DNA of 64,000 nucleotides. Origin: Caldisericaceae bacterium (GTDB lineage: Bacteria > Caldisericota > Caldisericia > Caldisericales > Caldisericaceae). A program made the position numbers and the translations under genes. Under the pieces are notes generated by a model. That model had not been told where the DNA came from. It did no database searches and worked only from the letters and a program-made list of their open reading frames with translations. Every line of letters starts with the position of its first letter. Positions within the stretch are counted from its first letter, which is position 1. Positions 1-8,041 of the stretch are shown here, one piece after another. The stretch is taken from assembly GCA_027023025.1 (NCBI GenBank), contig JALVXB010000025.1, positions 1-64,000 of the forward strand, written 5' to 3'.

Positions 1-126
1 GGCGACAATGTAGACATGGAAGTTGAATTGATCTACCCCGTTGCACTCGAAGAAACCCAAAGGTTTGCTATCCGTGAAGGCGGTAGAACGGTAGGTGCAG
101 GTGTCATCACTGAGGTGATTGAGTAA
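1..126 (+). CDS. tuf: Elongation factor Tu, C-terminal fragment
   Basis: The window opens inside this gene; the last 41 codons remain. The reading frame gives the EF-Tu domain 3 ending, including [20 protein letters not shown], which is close to diagnostic for EF-Tu/EF-1A of bacteria. EF-Tu carries aminoacyl-tRNA to the ribosome as a GTP complex. It is followed 20 nt later by rpmG, the usual order at the start of the secE-nusG-rpl cluster. Confidence 0.97.
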   Translation, partial: GDNVDMEVELIYPVALEETQRFAIREGGRTVGAGVITEVIE

Positions 127-146
127 AGGAAAGGGGTTAAACCATA

Positions 147-299
147 ATGAGAGAAATTATCCTGCTTGAGTGTACTGAGTGCGGTAGAAGAAACTACGCA
201 ACTACGAAGAATAAAAAGAACAACAGAGAAAAGATGCAAGTGAGAAAGTATTGCAGATATTGTAAGAAGCATACAATTCATAAGGAGGTAAAACCGTAG
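147..299 (+). CDS. rpmG: 50S ribosomal protein L33
   Basis: A 50-residue basic protein with two CxxC pairs (CTEC near residues 9-12, CRYC near 36-39) forming the zinc ribbon of the C+ form of L33. It belongs to the large ribosomal subunit. It lies between tuf and tRNA-Trp, its usual place. The stop codon TAG at 297-299 shares its last two bases with the first bases of the tRNA-Trp acceptor stem, so gene and tRNA overlap by 2 nt. Confidence 0.96.
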   Translation: MREIILLECTECGRRNYATTKNKKNNREKMQVRKYCRYCKKHTIHKEVKP

Positions 300-373
300 G
301 TCCGTGGCTCAATTGGTAGAGCATCGGTCTCCAAAACCGAGGGTTGGGGGTTCAAGTCCCTCCGGACCTGCCA
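298..373 (+). tRNA. trnW: tRNA-Trp (CCA anticodon)
   Basis: A 76-nt cloverleaf: acceptor stem AGGTCCG (298-304) pairs with CGGACCT (363-369), discriminator G370, encoded CCA 371-373. The anticodon loop CTCCAAA carries anticodon CCA at 331-333; the T loop reads TTCAAGT. It overlaps the rpmG stop codon and ends 6 nt before the secE start, so it must be cut out of a polycistronic transcript. The tRNA-Trp/secE neighbourhood is conserved in many bacteria. Confidence 0.97.
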
Positions 374-379
374 CTTATT

Positions 380-652
380 ATGAGTAAAAGAACGCAAGAG
401 AAAAGAAGAGTTAAAAAAACAGCAACGAGAAGTGTAAATACTGCAGCACAGACCGTAAGGCCCAGAAAAGAGAGCTTTAAGGATTTTTTAAAGGGCGTAT
501 GGATTGAGCTTACCAAAAAAGTTATATGGCCATCTGGCAAAGAGCTCTGGAACTATACTATAATTGTACTTGCGTTTGTCGTGTTCTGGGCTGTTTACAT
601 TGGTCTGTGGGATATGCTTTTTGCTAAAGGACTGGAAGCGATTGTTAGATAA
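380..652 (+). CDS. secE: Preprotein translocase subunit SecE
   Basis: A 90-residue protein: basic N-terminus, then the SecE signature near residues 36-55 (FLKGVWIELTKKVIWPSGKE), then one membrane segment near 58-80. SecE clamps the SecY channel. I start it at ATG 380; a longer frame would begin inside the tRNA. There is no Shine-Dalgarno sequence, only 6 nt (CTTATT) between the tRNA CCA end and the ATG, so tRNA 3' processing would leave an almost leaderless secE message. Confidence 0.95.
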   Translation: MSKRTQEKRRVKKTATRSVNTAAQTVRPRKESFKDFLKGVWIELTKKVIWPSGKELWNYTIIVLAFVVFWAVYIGLWDMLFAKGLEAIVR

Positions 653-653
653 A

Positions 654-1226
654 ATGGCAGACGAAGAAAAGAAAGTAAATAATCAAGAGGAAAAAGAAGA
701 GAAAAAACCGGAATGGTTCCTCGTGCATACCTATTCAGGCTCCGAGAAAAAGGCATTAATTAACTTGCAGGAGCGAATAAAGGGGTATGGAGTAGAGGAC
801 AAAATACTAAAAGTTATTCTTCCAGTAGATTATTACAGTGTTGTTGAGCGCGGAAAGAGGAAGGTTAAGCCTCACCGTGTTTTTCCCGGTTACCTGATCG
901 TTCAGATGATTCTGGACGACCAGACCTGGTTTGTCGTAAGGAATACGCCTGGAGTTTTGGGTTTTGTTGGTAGTGGTGGAAAACCCACGCCTCTCACGGA
1001 TAAAGAAGTTGAAGTTCTCCTTAATAGAATTGGCGAAGAAGAGGCCCGTGAGAAGATGAACTTTGAAGTGGGTGACAGAGTGAAAATTCTTGCAGGTCCT
1101 TTCAAAGATATGGAAGGTACCGTGCAGGAAATAGACGAAGCAAAAGGCAAGTCGAAAGTTCTGCTCGAAATGTTCGGCAGAGAAATGCCTGTAGAAATAA
1201 AGAGCGAATTTATACAGAAGATTTAA
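654..1226 (+). CDS. nusG: Transcription termination/antitermination protein NusG
   Basis: A 190-residue protein. An 18-residue Lys/Glu-rich leader is followed by the NGN domain (about 19-125; [15 protein letters not shown], then PGVLGFVG) and a C-terminal KOW domain (about 136-190; [19 protein letters not shown]). It binds RNA polymerase and links it to Rho or the ribosome; rho is also in this window. The ATG at 654 directly follows the secE stop at 652, so the two are translationally coupled. A longer upstream frame overlapping secE is not needed. Confidence 0.96.
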   Translation: MADEEKKVNNQEEKEEKKPEWFLVHTYSGSEKKALINLQERIKGYGVEDKILKVILPVDYYSVVERGKRKVKPHRVFPGYLIVQMILDDQTWFVVRNTPGVLGFVGSGGKPTPLTDKEVEVLLNRIGEEEAREKMNFEVGDRVKILAGPFKDMEGTVQEIDEAKGKSKVLLEMFGREMPVEIKSEFIQKI

Positions 1227-1236
1227 GAGGTGTATT

Positions 1237-1677
1237 ATGGCGAAGAAAAAGAAAAAGGAAGTTATCGGAATTGTAAAGCTTCAAATTGAAGCGGGAAAAG
1301 CAACGCCTGCACCACCTGTAGGTCCTGCGCTTGGACAGAAGGGTGTAAACATTATGGACTTCTGTAAGAGGTTTAATGCAAGGACGGCAAAGCAGGCAGG
1401 GCTTATTATTCCCGTAGTAATCAAGGTTTACAAGGACAGGAGTTTTGACTTTATTACAAAAACTCCTCCGGCATCTTCGCTTATTAAAAGAGCGTTAAAG
1501 ATTGATAAAGGTTCTCCTGAGCCTAACAGAAAAAAGGTTGGAACAATTAAACGCTCTCAATTGGTGGAGATTGCCAAGATGAAGTTGAAGGACCTCAATA
1601 CTGAGGACCTTGATGCGGCAGCACGCATTATTGAAGGGACTGCCCGAAACATGGGCGTAAATGTAATAGAAGGATAA
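1237..1677 (+). CDS. rplK: 50S ribosomal protein L11
   Basis: A 146-residue L11. The N-terminal part has the proline-rich segment [20 protein letters not shown] (about residues 20-39), and the C-terminal part the rRNA-binding domain ending [14 protein letters not shown]11 forms the GTPase-associated centre with 23S rRNA and the L10-L12 stalk encoded just downstream. GAGGTG precedes the ATG. It is slightly longer than the usual 141 residues because of a lysine-rich start. Confidence 0.97.
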   Translation: MAKKKKKEVIGIVKLQIEAGKATPAPPVGPALGQKGVNIMDFCKRFNARTAKQAGLIIPVVIKVYKDRSFDFITKTPPASSLIKRALKIDKGSPEPNRKKVGTIKRSQLVEIAKMKLKDLNTEDLDAAARIIEGTARNMGVNVIEG

Positions 1678-1725
1678 TTATAATTTTGTGGGAGACAAAA
1701 GTCGATTGACCACAAGGAGGTAAAA

Positions 1726-2424
1726 GTGAAAAGAAGTAAAAGGTACAGAGAATTACTGAAGAAAATTGACAAAACAAAACAGTACACATTGGACGAAGCG
1801 ATTAAACTTCTTCCAGAGCTTAAAAGTGCAAAGTTTGACGAGTCAGTTGAAGCAACTTATGTGCTTAATGTAAATCCAAAGTTTGCAGACCAGAACATTA
1901 GAGGTGTAATTTCGCTGCCTCACGGAACAGGAAAAACAGTAAAGGTTCTCGTGTTTGCAAAGGGTGAAAAAGCACAGGAAGCAAAGGATGCAGGTGCCGA
2001 CTATGTAGGTGCAGAGGAACTCATTGACAAGATTGCAAAAGAGGGTTTCCTGGACTTTGATGTGGCTATTGCAACTCCTGACATGATGAGATTTGTTGGT
2101 AAAATTGCGCGTATTCTTGGTCCGAGAAAACTTATGCCAAACCCGAAGGCAGGTACTGTAACAATGGACATAGCAAAAGCAGTCAAAGACTTTAAGGCAG
2201 GTAAAATTGAGTATAGAGTTGACAAGACTGGTGTTATTCATACTATCGTAGGTAAAGTTTCGTTTAAGCCTGAAGACCTTAAAGAAAACATACTTGCTTT
2301 GACGGAAGCTATTTTGAAGGCAAGGCCTGCATCTGTGAAAGGTACATACTTAAAAAAGATGTACCTGGCGCTTACGATGTCGCCTGCAATTCGTATAAAT
2401 GTTCAGGATTTAACAAAAAAGTAA
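1726..2424 (+). CDS. rplA: 50S ribosomal protein L1
   Basis: A 232-residue L1, full length for the family, with the RNA-binding motif around [12 protein letters not shown] and the C-terminal LTMSPAIRI. It builds the L1 stalk that helps release E-site tRNA and is a classic translational repressor of its own operon. The start is GTG at 1726, preceded by AAGGAGG at 1714-1720. It sits in the usual order after rplK. Confidence 0.97.
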   Translation: MKRSKRYRELLKKIDKTKQYTLDEAIKLLPELKSAKFDESVEATYVLNVNPKFADQNIRGVISLPHGTGKTVKVLVFAKGEKAQEAKDAGADYVGAEELIDKIAKEGFLDFDVAIATPDMMRFVGKIARILGPRKLMPNPKAGTVTMDIAKAVKDFKAGKIEYRVDKTGVIHTIVGKVSFKPEDLKENILALTEAILKARPASVKGTYLKKMYLALTMSPAIRINVQDLTKK

Positions 2425-2437
2425 TTTAAATTTGAAA

Positions 2438-2565
2438 AAGACAAACCAGAGACAGTTGGTGGGTTGAACCCTTAAAAGGAATTGCCAACCGAGGTTTTAA
2501 AGATACATTTGGAGTTACTTAAAAGTTGATGTATTATACCCCGGTTGCGCAAGCGCCGGGGTTAA
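2438..2565 (+). promoter_or_regulatory. Ribosomal protein L10 leader RNA
   Basis: The 162-nt gap between rplA and rplJ contains the conserved L10-leader words: CCAGAGACAGTTGGTG at about 2445-2460 and GCCAACCGAGGT at about 2483-2494, which pair as the kink-turn stem bound by the L10-L12 complex. A strong GC hairpin (CCCCGG 2539-2544 with CCGGGG 2556-2561) follows and would act as an attenuator or RBS-sequestering element. This is the known autoregulation site for rplJL; only the fine structure is inferred. Confidence 0.85.
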
Positions 2566-2586
2566 TTAGTTTAAGGAGGATTCGTT

Positions 2587-3120
2587 ATGCGAAAGGAAAA
2601 GAAAAAAGAAGTTATTGAAGAGATGACCGAGAAACTTAAAGGTCAGAAGAATCTTCTTATCGTTGACTTTACGGGCATCAAAGCAAATGATGCAGCAAAT
2701 TTTAGAAAGCTTGCCAAAAAGCGGGGCGTTTACTACAAAGTAGTAAAGGCGAATTTGCTCGAACTTGCTTTCAAAAGTGCAGGCTTTGAAGTAGAGGAGT
2801 CTCTTTTTGAAGGGCCAGTTGCAGTGGCAATTCACGATAGTGACCCTGTCGTTCTGGCAAAGACTCTCGTAGATTTTAAAAATGAAGAAGAAGATAAGCC
2901 TCTCTTTAAGGTGAAGAAAGGGCTCGTTGAAGGACAGTGGTTCTCTGGTGCCGACATTGAAAGAATTGCGAAACTTCCATCCAGAGAGGAACTACTTAGC
3001 AAACTCGTATACCTGCTGAATTCACCAATACAGAGGCTCGTTACTGTGCTTGAGAAACCAATTAAAGACTTTGTGGTCGTATTAGATCAAATCAAAGATA
3101 AAGCCGAAAAGGCCGCATAA
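2587..3120 (+). CDS. rplJ: 50S ribosomal protein L10
   Basis: A 177-residue L10. The N-terminal globular domain (LLIVDFTGIKANDAANFRK, then VYYKVVKANLLELA) binds 23S rRNA. The C-terminal helix (about 130-177) carries L7/L12 dimers. GGAGG lies 8 nt before the ATG. It is preceded by its leader RNA and followed 31 nt later by rplL. Confidence 0.96.
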   Translation: MRKEKKKEVIEEMTEKLKGQKNLLIVDFTGIKANDAANFRKLAKKRGVYYKVVKANLLELAFKSAGFEVEESLFEGPVAVAIHDSDPVVLAKTLVDFKNEEEDKPLFKVKKGLVEGQWFSGADIERIAKLPSREELLSKLVYLLNSPIQRLVTVLEKPIKDFVVVLDQIKDKAEKAA

Positions 3121-3151
3121 AATAAAAATTTATTCGTAAGGAGGACTTAAA

Positions 3152-3532
3152 ATGACTAAAGAAGAATTAATCGAAGCAATTGAAAAGATGAGCGTGCTTG
3201 AACTTTCCGAGCTAGTGAAAGCACTTGAGGACAAATTTGGAGTAACTGCAGCAGTTCCTGTTGCAGCAGTAGGCGCAGCAGGCGGAGCAGCAGCCCCTGC
3301 AGAAGAGAAGACAGAGTTTGATGTAATGCTTACGGGTTTTGATCCTAAGAAGAAGATTAGCGTAATTAAAGTAATCAGAGAAGTAATGCAGCTTGGGCTT
3401 AAAGAATCCAAAGAATTCGTTGAGGAGTCTGAAAAAGAGCCTAAGCCAGTTAAAGAAGGGCTTCCTAAGAAGGACGCAGAAGAACTTAAGAAGAAACTCG
3501 AAGAAGCCGGCGGAAAAGTCGAACTTAAGTAG
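3152..3532 (+). CDS. rplL: 50S ribosomal protein L7/L12
   Basis: A 126-residue L7/L12 with the three usual parts: N-terminal dimerisation helices (1-32), an alanine-rich hinge (about 33-52) and the C-terminal factor-binding domain (about 54-126; [12 protein letters not shown], then [20 protein letters not shown]). It recruits EF-Tu, EF-G and other GTPases to the ribosome. AAGGAGG precedes the ATG. It is the last gene of the cluster; a terminator follows instead of rpoB. Confidence 0.97.
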   Translation: MTKEELIEAIEKMSVLELSELVKALEDKFGVTAAVPVAAVGAAGGAAAPAEEKTEFDVMLTGFDPKKKISVIKVIREVMQLGLKESKEFVEESEKEPKPVKEGLPKKDAEELKKKLEEAGGKVELK

Positions 3533-3558
3533 AATTTTATTTAACTTTTGTTTCGTTG

Positions 3559-3590
3559 ACGGGAGGCAATATGTCTCCCGTTCTTTATTT
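3559..3590 (+). terminator. Rho-independent terminator after rplL
   Basis: Stem ACGGGAG (3559-3565) pairs with CTCCCGT (3575-3581) around a 9-nt loop and is followed by TCTTTATTTT. It lies 27 nt after the rplL stop and would end the tuf-rplL transcription unit, isolating it from the repeat-rich gap that follows. Confidence 0.85.
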
Positions 3591-4007
3591 TCTCACAAGT
3601 GTTTATTTTTTGTAGTGCAGTTTACTGATATGGGTTTGGTTTATTCTTTGTTAATGCATTTTAATAGTTATTCCGCAAAATAATCTGGACGAAATTAATT
3701 AATCAAATCTTGCTTTTCCTTATAGACTTAATACGAAACAATTTCTACAAAGTTGTTTTTAATCTTTTTATAATCTATTAATGCTCTGTCTAAAACTTAC
3801 GGTTGCATAATTTTTCAACGATGTATTTTAAGTTAATTTAATGAATAAAACTTTCCTGTTTAAACTCTTTAACGCCACTTGCTTTTTCTACGAGAATTGA
3901 AGGAATGTAACAACTAAAGAATCTGTGCTTTTATTCAGATCTTTTACTGACACTCCGAACATAGCAAAGAGACTTTGCCTTAAAAGCTACTTATTATTTG
4001 TACCTGA

Positions 4008-4042
4008 TATTCTGAACGAAGTGAAGAATCTCTGCCCTAACC
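4008..4042 (+). repeat. Module C repeat (short), copy 1
   Basis: A ~35-nt unit of the form TCTGAACGAAGTGAAGAATC followed by TCTGCCCTAACC. It recurs ten or more times in the window's intergenic clusters with base changes and is the left-most module of this cluster. Confidence 0.8.
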
Positions 4043-4061
4043 ATTTTACATTTGCAAAATG

Positions 4062-4224
4062 CAGCCAGCAGACTTTACCTTTTGTCGTGTAAAACTACTT
4101 TTTAGTAAAATCAACCTTGCAATTTACTTTCCACCCCGTAGGAAGAAAAGTTAGAAAGGAAACTCCGTGTCCGCTCTAAAAGGGATAAGGTCCTTCGCTC
4201 GCTTGCTCTCACTCGAGGACGACG
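4062..4224 (+). repeat. Module B repeat, copy 1
   Basis: About 160 nt. Its centre contains GGAAGAAAAGTTAGAAAGGA followed by AACTCCGTGTCC, and its end is a CTTCGCTCGCTTGCTCTC-type stretch closing with CGAGGACGACGG. The 23-nt core is identical to the one in the copy near 61.3 kb on the other strand. Confidence 0.8.
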
Positions 4225-4302
4225 GACAGGAGGTTGTTCTAGAGGAGTAAATCAATTGAAGATAAGGAAACTCCGTTTTAATAACGAGGCTTTTGACTCC
4301 AT

Positions 4303-4336
4303 CATGTTGGACGAAGTAAAGCATCTCTGTCTTAAC
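4303..4336 (+). repeat. Module C repeat, copy 2
   Basis: Diverged copy: GGACGAAGTAAAGCATCTCT then GTCTTAAC. It lies between the two B modules of this cluster. Confidence 0.7.
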
Positions 4337-4353
4337 TGCTGTACCTTTGTGAA

Positions 4354-4510
4354 AGCGCGGTCAATAAATTTTATCTTTTGTTTTGTAGAAAGTATTTTTG
4401 TGAATTGCCTACTCAATTCGTTTTTTTAATCCCGAAGGAAGAGAAGTTAGAAAGGAAATTTCGTGTCCTTTATTATTTTGGATTCTTCGCGAATGCGGCT
4501 CAGAACGACG
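4354..4510 (+). repeat. Module B repeat, copy 2
   Basis: Contains GGAAGAGAAGTTAGAAAGGA and AATTTCGTGTCCTTT, then a GATTCTTCGCGAATGCGGCT end with CAGAACGACG. It aligns along its whole length with the other B copies. A 60-codon frame here is accidental. Confidence 0.8.
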
Positions 4511-4573
4511 AAATGGTGGGCGCCCCGAGCACGGCAAAACATTTCTACATTAACGACTAAACATTTTTGTTGC

Positions 4574-4609
4574 GTCACTCTGAGCGAAGTGAAGCATATC
4601 TGCCTTAAC
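4574..4609 (+). repeat. Module C repeat, copy 3
   Basis: GTCACTCTGAGCGAAGTGAA followed by GCATATCTGCCTTAAC. It lies between module B copy 2 and module A copy 1. Confidence 0.8.
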
Positions 4610-4687
4610 GATCCTACACTTCGTTACTATTAAACTTATAGACAGTTTTTTTGTTGAAGACGGCGCAGAATAGCAAAATTACATCCC

Positions 4688-4960
4688 ATGAACCCTGTAT
4701 TAATCAGGTCGCATTTAAAACATGCCATTTAAATGCCCGTAGAGGCGAATCTTGAGGAAAATCAGGTAAATATACCTGCAAAACGCTTAAAACGCCTTAT
4801 TTTAGAAGGCAATAAAGCCTGTATTTATCTATATTTCTTTAATTCTGGCCAGAATGAAATATGATTTATCAGGTTATATTTTTTAGAAACCCTTTATTTA
4901 TCAGTATTTCTTAAAGTCCAGATTTTCCACTTTTGCAAGCAAAACACGAATTTTTGTTCT
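4688..4960 (+). repeat. Module A repeat (~270 bp), copy 1
   Basis: A ~270-nt element found again at 16.3 kb (plus) and 61.0 kb (minus). Shared words include CATGCCATTTAAATGCCCGT, TACCTGCAAAACGCTTAAAA and CGAATTTTTGTTC. Inside, a unit like CCTGTATTTATCAG recurs three times, near 4693, 4818 and 4900. A small hairpin GCCTT/AAGGC lies around 4795-4812. It has no coding frame, and no transposase or obvious target-site duplication was seen. Confidence 0.85.
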
Positions 4961-5251
4961 ATTTTTTAAAAAACATAAGATTTAATGATAATAATGTTCA
5001 GTTGCAGATACTCGTGCAAATCTAACAAAGTTTCCTATAAACGGCCATTTTTGTTTTAAAGAACAAACAAAAATCAGAGTAGCCTTTTCTTTAATCTTGA
5101 AAATTTAGCGAACGGGGAAGAAGAATACTTCTCGTATTTTTCTAACGGCTTTGCTTTAAGGGTGTGTTTATTTACCTATTTTTGAGGAATATAAATTTTA
5201 CTGTTTAAGGTCATCGCTATTTTTCTACTTAATTAAATCACACTTTTGTAG

Positions 5252-5257
5252 TATAAT
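5252..5257 (+). promoter_or_regulatory. Likely -10 box before the nitronate monooxygenase gene
   Basis: A perfect TATAAT lies 24 nt before the start codon. The region 16-18 nt upstream is AT-rich without a convincing -35 hexamer. A promoter is needed here because the gene follows a long non-coding gap. Confidence 0.5.
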
Positions 5258-5281
5258 ATAAAAAATTTTTAGGAGATGATT

Positions 5282-6400
5282 ATGATCAAAGAATTACCGA
5301 ATCTTAAGATCGGTGAACTTACTGCAAAGGTGCCAATCGTTCAGGGTGGTATGAGTGTGGGGATTTCTCTTTCGGGGCTTGCCTCTGCAGTAGCAAATGA
5401 AGGCGGTATTGGTGTGATAGGCGCTGCAGGAATAGGAATGCTTGAAAATGACTTTTATACGCATTACGAAGAAGCGAATCAGCGTGCGCTAAAAAAGGAA
5501 ATTCGCAAAGCAAGGGCAAAAACGAATGGTATTCTGGGCGTGAACATAATGGTTGCCTTAAGTGATTACTACGAATTAATAAAAACAGCCGTTAATGAGG
5601 GAATAGACATCGTTTTTGCAGGTGCAGGGCTACCACTCAAAAATCTTGCGTCTATTATAGATAGTGCTAGAAAAATTAAAACTAAGTTTGTGCCCATTGT
5701 TTCTTCTGTGCGCTCCTTGAATGTCCTGTTTAGTTACTGGGAAAAGCATTACAATGAACTTCCAGATGCAGTCGTGGTTGAAGGGCCCATGGCTGGTGGC
5801 CACCTTGGGTTTAAGAAAGAACAAATAGACGATCCGCGTTTCAAACTTGAGAAAATATTTGTAGACATACTAAAAGCAGTAGATATATTTGCTAAGGGGT
5901 TTAAAAAGCGTATTCCAGTTATTACTGCAGGAGGTATTTATACTGGTTTTGACATTTATAAGTTTCTTAATATGGGAGCAAGCGGAGTCCAGATGGCAAC
6001 TCGTTTTGTTGCAACTGAAGAGTGCGACGCTTCAGACAAGTTTAAAGAAACATACATAAATGCAACGAAGGATGACATTATGATTATTGACAGTCCTGTG
6101 GGATTACCTGGCCGTGCAATCAGGAATTCTTTTTTGGAAGATGTAAAGATGGGAATGAAAAAACCTTTTACCTGCACATACAAGTGTCTTAAAACCTGTG
6201 ATTATAGAAAGGCACCGTATTGCATAGCACTTGCTCTTACTAATGCCAAGAAAGGCATTTTGCAAAACGGTTTTGCTTTTGCTGGAGCAAATGTTTACAG
6301 AGTAGATAAAATTGTTTCAGTGAAAACTCTTATGGAGTCTCTGATAGACGAATTTTATATGGCTGTGAGCCTTGCTAATAGAGGGACGGCAGCCATTTAA
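5282..6400 (+). CDS. Nitronate monooxygenase / 2-nitropropane dioxygenase family flavoprotein
   Basis: A 372-residue FMN-dependent TIM-barrel protein. The N-terminus has the family motif QGGMSVGISLSGLASAVAN (about 21-39) with GGIGVIGAAG. The catalytic-histidine segment EGPMAGGHLGF puts His at about 174, followed by the phosphate-binding GGIY and MGASGVQMATRF motifs. A cysteine-bearing segment (CTYKCLKTC, then APYCI) near residue 300 is typical of the clostridial-type branch. Family members oxidise nitronates or act as FabK enoyl-ACP reductases; with no fab genes nearby I keep the broad name. AGGAG (5271-5275) abuts ATG 5276, so ATG 5282, 6 nt away, is the better start. Confidence 0.85.
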   Translation: MIKELPNLKIGELTAKVPIVQGGMSVGISLSGLASAVANEGGIGVIGAAGIGMLENDFYTHYEEANQRALKKEIRKARAKTNGILGVNIMVALSDYYELIKTAVNEGIDIVFAGAGLPLKNLASIIDSARKIKTKFVPIVSSVRSLNVLFSYWEKHYNELPDAVVVEGPMAGGHLGFKKEQIDDPRFKLEKIFVDILKAVDIFAKGFKKRIPVITAGGIYTGFDIYKFLNMGASGVQMATRFVATEECDASDKFKETYINATKDDIMIIDSPVGLPGRAIRNSFLEDVKMGMKKPFTCTYKCLKTCDYRKAPYCIALALTNAKKGILQNGFAFAGANVYRVDKIVSVKTLMESLIDEFYMAVSLANRGTAAI

Positions 6401-6429
6401 AAGTATTTTGATATAGCCGTTTAAGTTTT

Positions 6430-6464
6430 ATGCCTGCGCAATTCACGCAGGCATTTTTTATTTG
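6430..6464 (+). terminator. Rho-independent terminator
   Basis: TGCCTGCG (6431-6438) pairs with CGCAGGCA (6445-6452) around CAATTCA-like loop bases and is followed by TTTTTTATTTG. It ends the monocistronic nitronate monooxygenase message. Confidence 0.9.
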
Positions 6465-6553
6465 TATGCGTGCTATAAAAATTATGGAACTTTTTTCTGC
6501 AATTTGTGTCTAAATAGTGTCAATGCTAAAATAATGCGGGAGGGGATGGTGAG

Positions 6554-8041
6554 ATGAGTAAAAATAAAGGCGCATTTTTGAAGGCAGTTGTATTTGTATT
6601 AGTTTTGGCGCTTGTTTTTACTGCTTCTATTTTTATGCAGGCGGATGATTTTGTTTTTGCTGGGCAGTCCTTTAAAACTCCTGAAACTGGATTTAAAGTT
6701 TATCGAAGTGCAAAGTACGGTTTTGCTTTTAGGTATCCTGCAGATTTTACGATAAAGGAAACTGATAGCGGCGTAAGGGTGTACTTCCCAAAAACTGCAA
6801 AGTGGAGAGAATACATTTTTAAAGACGATGTCGTAAGTGCGTATGTGGATGTGGGTATTTCCAATCTTGATGTAGTTCAAAGCGGGACCTTGTGCAGTTC
6901 AAATATTCTTTCCGATAAAAAAGTCATAATACTCAATGCAAAGCGTTTTCAGTATGGAACATTTAACGAGGCTGCAATGGGTGGCAGATACTTTGACTAC
7001 GAAGTTTATACTACTCAGCACCTTGGGAAGTGCTATCACATCGCTCTCGTGGTAAAGGGTGAAGGGGTTGGTGCAGGTGCTCACGACGGGAAAGGCCCTC
7101 AACCTGGTGATTATGCTCCAAAAAACGCAAAACAAGAGTTCTTAAGCGTACTTAAGCAAATCGTCCTTTCTTTTGAATTTCTGCCAGGAAAAGGCAAGAT
7201 AAGCGTAATGTTTACCATTGGTGAACCTATTATGACGGTAAACGGTATAAAAGCAGAAATTGACCCCGGGAGGGGTACTGCTCCTGTAATAATTCCGGAG
7301 TGGAGCAGGACTGTTTTGCCAATTCGTGCTCTCGTTGAGGCTCTTGGTGGCAGCATCAGCTGGAACGGAAAAGACAGAAGCGTCGTAATATACCTTGGTG
7401 ACAGGCAAATTGTTTTGTGGATTGGCAAAAGCGAAGCGTATGTGAATAGTAAAGCTGTGCAGATAGATCCTAAAAATCGTAGTGTTAAGCCAATAATAAT
7501 AAATGGCCGAACGATGATTCCTGTGAGGTTTGTTGCAGAAAGTCTGGGATGTAAAGTTTTGTGGAACGGTAAAACCAAACAGGTTACGATAATTTACGAT
7601 AAAGGAGTGAACATGCTTAAAGAGAATTGTATTTATGCAGCTATGAAAGGTGTATCAATGGACATTGTGCGCGTGGAAAGTTGGCTGAAAAGCCCTCACA
7701 ATTTATCCGATGACGAGATTTCAGAACTAAAAGCGAAACTTACCGAATTAAAAGAAGCACTTGCAAAGTATAAAACAATCTCTGTTTCTAAATATAAACT
7801 TCCAGAGAAAAGAGAAATTATTGGTTGGGTGAGCAAAAAAGGAGATACACTTCTTTACAGCGAGGGGATGTCCCGCTCCGGTCCATTTTATCACATTTCA
7901 GGCATTTATTCTGGCACACTCAACACGCTGGAGCCAAAAGTGAAGTATAGAATGACTATTTACCTAGTATATCCGCGTATATATCCTTTTCCTGATTACT
8001 ATGTATATGTTGCAAGCGTAGAAAAAGCTAACGGGAAGTAA
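6554..8041 (+). CDS. Secreted protein with copper-amine-oxidase N-terminal-like repeats
   Basis: A 495-residue protein with an N-terminal signal peptide or anchor (about residues 10-30), so it acts outside the membrane. Residues 45-80 (SAKYGFAFRYPADF) look like a PsbP-type beta domain. Residues 224-348 hold two copies of the stalk-like domain first named from copper amine oxidases (PF07833): LPIRALVEALGGSISWNGKD and IPVRFVAESLGCKVLWNGKT. These domains are common on surface proteins of Gram-positive-type anaerobes and are not enzymes. The last ~140 residues are unassigned. GGGAGGGG precedes the ATG. Function unknown. Confidence 0.75.
   Translation: MSKNKGAFLKAVVFVLVLALVFTASIFMQADDFVFAGQSFKTPETGFKVYRSAKYGFAFRYPADFTIKETDSGVRVYFPKTAKWREYIFKDDVVSAYVDVGISNLDVVQSGTLCSSNILSDKKVIILNAKRFQYGTFNEAAMGGRYFDYEVYTTQHLGKCYHIALVVKGEGVGAGAHDGKGPQPGDYAPKNAKQEFLSVLKQIVLSFEFLPGKGKISVMFTIGEPIMTVNGIKAEIDPGRGTAPVIIPEWSRTVLPIRALVEALGGSISWNGKDRSVVIYLGDRQIVLWIGKSEAYVNSKAVQIDPKNRSVKPIIINGRTMIPVRFVAESLGCKVLWNGKTKQVTIIYDKGVNMLKENCIYAAMKGVSMDIVRVESWLKSPHNLSDDEISELKAKLTELKEALAKYKTISVSKYKLPEKREIIGWVSKKGDTLLYSEGMSRSGPFYHISGIYSGTLNTLEPKVKYRMTIYLVYPRIYPFPDYYVYVASVEKANGK

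Larger units (their letters stand above)
3600..5250. other. Gene-free repeat-rich interval 1
   Basis: About 1.65 kb with no credible gene: frames are short, lack start signals and match nothing I know. The interval is largely made of dispersed repeat modules, listed separately, in the order C, B, C, B, C, A on the plus strand. Most bacteria have rpoB here. Its absence means the cluster has been broken at this point. Confidence 0.75.
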
